Source: Physcomitrium patens (taxonomy: Eukaryota > Streptophyta > Bryopsida > Funariales > Funariaceae). Taken from it: 64,000 nucleotides of DNA. This document shows, in pieces, positions 61,743-64,000 of this stretch (positions are counted from its first letter, which is position 1; the number at the start of each line of letters is the position of its first letter). The stretch is taken from contig NC_037261.1 in assembly GCF_000002425.4 (NCBI RefSeq), positions 3,843,362-3,907,361 on the forward strand, read 5' to 3'. The notes beneath the pieces were generated by a model. That model saw nothing but the letters and a program-made list of their open reading frames with translations, made no database searches and was not told the origin of the DNA. Both the position numbers and the translations under genes were made by a program.

Positions 61743-63245
61743 TCAACATGGCCAGAGGTCTCCCCATCGTGATTTTCGAGCTTGTGGATGCAGCGGAGCA
61801 GCGTTCCCTTTTCGTGAGCAGATAATACGAGTGACTTCCCCCCGAGAGCCATCCCTCTCAGTTGCGGCACACAAATCTAATATTGTCCGACGGCCTCGCC
61901 GTATAGGAGTCCTGACTATTCTAGCCCATCCACTTCCAACATCGGCTGTGCTATTCCCTACTATTACATCATCTTCCTCCTCTTCAAACTCGTCTGATTC
62001 GTGTGAATCGTTACCCGACTCTTCATCCGCGTCATCAGTTGCAACTGCATCAAGCTTGCCCATAGGATCCTCAATGAATTCAAAGTCTTCCTCCTCTGCT
62101 GGCTCAATTGTCAGTCCTTCCAGAGGATAAGGGACATTAGGACGACTGCCGCGTCGGAGAATCACGAAAGAAAATTTTTCGTCCTCATACGCTCGCAATG
62201 GCGTCGGCTTGGTATGCCTCTTCGTCACACGTTGAGAGGTTGTTCGTTCTAGACGTTGAACAAAATGGCACCAATTACTGGTTTTATCCATTGGACACTG
62301 CCCATCATGCGGACAAGGAGCAACAACAAATGCACCAGGTCGTTCTTCAGACTCTAATAGGAAACCATCTCCTTGGTCGCTTTGAGCAGATCGTCGCAAT
62401 TTCTTCTTTTCCATGTGGAGTATGTGAGCTCGCATCTCTCGCACAATGCTTGAGCCTTGTGGGGTTCCCGGCTCAATTAACACAAGAACGTCACTCGTGA
62501 GAGCCCACAGCTGACGAACAGTGGTAATGCGCTCGGCTGGCGTCAACAATTCACCTAACGCATATGATGAAATGACAAGATCATGCAAACGTCTGTCCTT
62601 TCGTAAACCGCGAGTATACAAGGAAAGGCTTGGGTGAACTTTGACTAGCGGGATGTTTTCCAAATCCTGCAAGAGAGTGCGGCAAGCTGCGGCCATGGCT
62701 CTTGACGGTTCAACCAAGTTGACATGCTCCACTCCCTGAGGCCAAAGCTCCCTCATGGCCCAGAGCACAGTTCCGGGACCAGATCCAAAATCCAGAACGC
62801 GAGTGGGGGTAAAATCAGGAAGACGAGTCGAAATCTCTGACAAAACGCGATAGACAGCACCATACACTGCAGGCATACGAGCTGCTACATACGCAGCCAC
62901 ATTTTTCTCATCGTACTCGTACCGAACGGGAGCCTGAGCAGGGGCAAAAAGCTCCTTATTCAACCGCACCTGCGTCGCCGTGGTCTTCCCCAAGTACTCT
63001 TCCACGGCTGCACGAGCATCGTCCGAGCCCTCCACCGCTTGCGTGCCCACTACAATCCTCGCTGCCTCCTTCCGCACCTTCATATTGGACGTCAGCTTCG
63101 CCACGCTCTGTTTCACTTCCCTTGTTGGAATATCTCCAATAAATGCAGCTATGGCAGCTTGTAGAGAATTCGGCAACCGTAATAAACCCTGCGTCTGGCA
63201 CGACGCGGCACGCAGCCCCGCCAAGGTGAAACTCCGCTGCGCCAT
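61743..63245 (-). CDS. Rsm22/METTL17-like mitochondrial ribosome assembly factor
   Basis: Methyltransferase-fold protein that binds the mitochondrial small ribosomal subunit during assembly. Single exon, 500 aa from the ATG at 63245 (MAQRSFTLAGLRAASCQ), an Arg/Ser presequence fit for mitochondria. The conserved core starts at about 115 (AAYVAARMPAVYGAVYRVL). The SAM-binding loop is VLDFGSGPGTVLWA (about 150-163), then NLVEPSRAM and DLVISSYALGEL. A cysteine cluster (APCPHDGQCPM, then WCHFVQR; Cys 311, 317, 326) matches the metal or iron-sulfur site of the family, followed by EKFSFVILRRG. Odd: an acidic insert at about 383-427 (EEEDFEFIEDP, DEFEEEEDDVIVGN) precedes a basic tail. Whether it still methylates RNA is not known. 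Confidence 0.92.
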   Translation of the reverse strand: MAQRSFTLAGLRAASCQTQGLLRLPNSLQAAIAAFIGDIPTREVKQSVAKLTSNMKVRKEAARIVVGTQAVEGSDDARAAVEEYLGKTTATQVRLNKELFAPAQAPVRYEYDEKNVAAYVAARMPAVYGAVYRVLSEISTRLPDFTPTRVLDFGSGPGTVLWAMRELWPQGVEHVNLVEPSRAMAAACRTLLQDLENIPLVKVHPSLSLYTRGLRKDRRLHDLVISSYALGELLTPAERITTVRQLWALTSDVLVLIEPGTPQGSSIVREMRAHILHMEKKKLRRSAQSDQGDGFLLESEERPGAFVVAPCPHDGQCPMDKTSNWCHFVQRLERTTSQRVTKRHTKPTPLRAYEDEKFSFVILRRGSRPNVPYPLEGLTIEPAEEEDFEFIEDPMGKLDAVATDDADEESGNDSHESDEFEEEEDDVIVGNSTADVGSGWARIVRTPIRRGRRTILDLCAATERDGSRGEVTRIICSRKGNAAPLHPQARKSRWGDLWPC

Positions 63246-64000
63246 CACAATGGCATTCAATCCATTTTCCTACTCCTTACCCCACTCACAGAATCCGCCG
63301 AACCCAAGACACCATCTCTTAGAAACCACAAATCCGACCCAAAACCTCAAACCCACAGCCTCCCACGAGCCTCAACTCCTATTCCTCAACCCACTCACGG
63401 GGGTGTAAGAACGTTTCTCCTGTTTCACAATCAGAACACTAAAACTGCGAAAATCCAGCAAAATACAACAGAGGACTGCAAACCCATTCAGCCCTAAACC
63501 TGAAACCTTCATGGAAACTCGACTGCGAATCATTAACAGAAACGCCTGAACCTCCAGCTGAAGATTGAAATCCCATCTTCAGTTTCGCACCACGACGCAT
63601 TCCCAAGCAACATGAAATTCGAAAGAGGAAAATTCACTGGCTGGACTAAAACCCTAAACCCTTCTAAAACCTCAATTGATGATCTCCAAACTTTAAAGTA
63701 GCTGTAGTCTCACTAGCCTACGCTTTTGGAGCAAGGTTTTTGTATAATAAACTGATTCAAAATTCAATCTAAGTGCAAGTTATAATTTTATATCCAATAA
63801 TTATAAATATACATAATTAAAAATAATCAAGTTATTATTTGCTTAGGAGGTCTTTATGCTTAAGAGACAAAGTGAAAAGTCATAATTTGTAAAAAATTTG
63901 ATTATTTAAAGTTGTTAAGCCTCACTAAGTTAGCTTTTTATTTAGAAAAATTAGTCCAAATATCCTAAGAGAAAAAGATAAGATGGAATGTATTTTATTC
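63246..64000. other. 5' flank of the METTL17-like gene
   Basis: Positions 63246-63700 are the likely leader and promoter of the minus-strand gene. From about 63740 the sequence turns AT-rich like the other inter-island DNA. Nothing else recognised. Confidence 0.5.

Overview
The window looks like nuclear DNA of a land plant, most likely a moss or other bryophyte; Physcomitrium-like is an inference. The evidence is spliced plant genes with GT-AG introns of about 75-400 bp, plant-specific families (a BELL homeodomain factor, a PPR-SMR organelle protein, an NHL/LEA-2 membrane protein, a peroxisomal acyl-activating enzyme), and gene islands of near-even base composition set in very AT-rich DNA full of (AT)n tracts and decayed Ty3/gypsy retroelements.

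Layout. 0-4.6 kb: two decayed gypsy elements in opposite orientation plus AT-rich filler. 4.6-5.4 kb: an unrecognised 265-codon minus-strand ORF. 5.7-10.4 kb (+): tubulin cofactor E (TBCE), at least 14 exons, one intron of GC-AG type. 10.4-13.4 kb: AT-rich, no gene seen. 13.5-14.6 kb (-): a three-exon NHL/LEA-2 protein. 15.9-16.5 kb (+): the 3' exons of a possible unrecognised gene. 17.7-19.6 kb (+): AP-2 adaptor sigma subunit, complete, 142 aa in six exons. 19.6-23 kb: AT-rich with an LTR-like relic. 23.1-28.3 kb (-): a BELL TALE homeodomain gene, five coding exons, 1062 aa. 28.3-31.5 kb: its leader and promoter side. 31.5-38 kb: an AT-rich desert.

40.6-43.2 kb (-): a gene of many very short exons, found only by chaining splice sites with matching phase; I do not recognise the product. 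44.0-49.9 kb (+): an intron-rich gene for a protein with about eight C-x-F-x-P-x-I/V motifs, roughly one per exon, also of no family I can name. 50.2-51.9 kb (-): peroxisomal acyl-CoA synthetase (AAE type). 52.9-53.2 kb (+): ISD11/LYRM4. 54.4-54.8 kb (-): a small plant protein of unknown role. 57.0-59.5 kb (+): PPR-SMR protein of the SVR7/SOT1/ATP4 type. 61.7-63.2 kb (-): Rsm22/METTL17-like mitoribosome assembly factor.

The genes are independent housekeeping or developmental loci, not an operon. A loose theme is organelle biology: ISD11 and the METTL17-like protein in mitochondria, the PPR-SMR protein in plastids, the AAE in peroxisomes. TBCE, and possibly the C-x-F-x-P repeat protein, relate to microtubules; the second part of that is speculation. 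The two most interesting items are the neighbouring, divergently arranged unknown genes at 40.6-49.9 kb.
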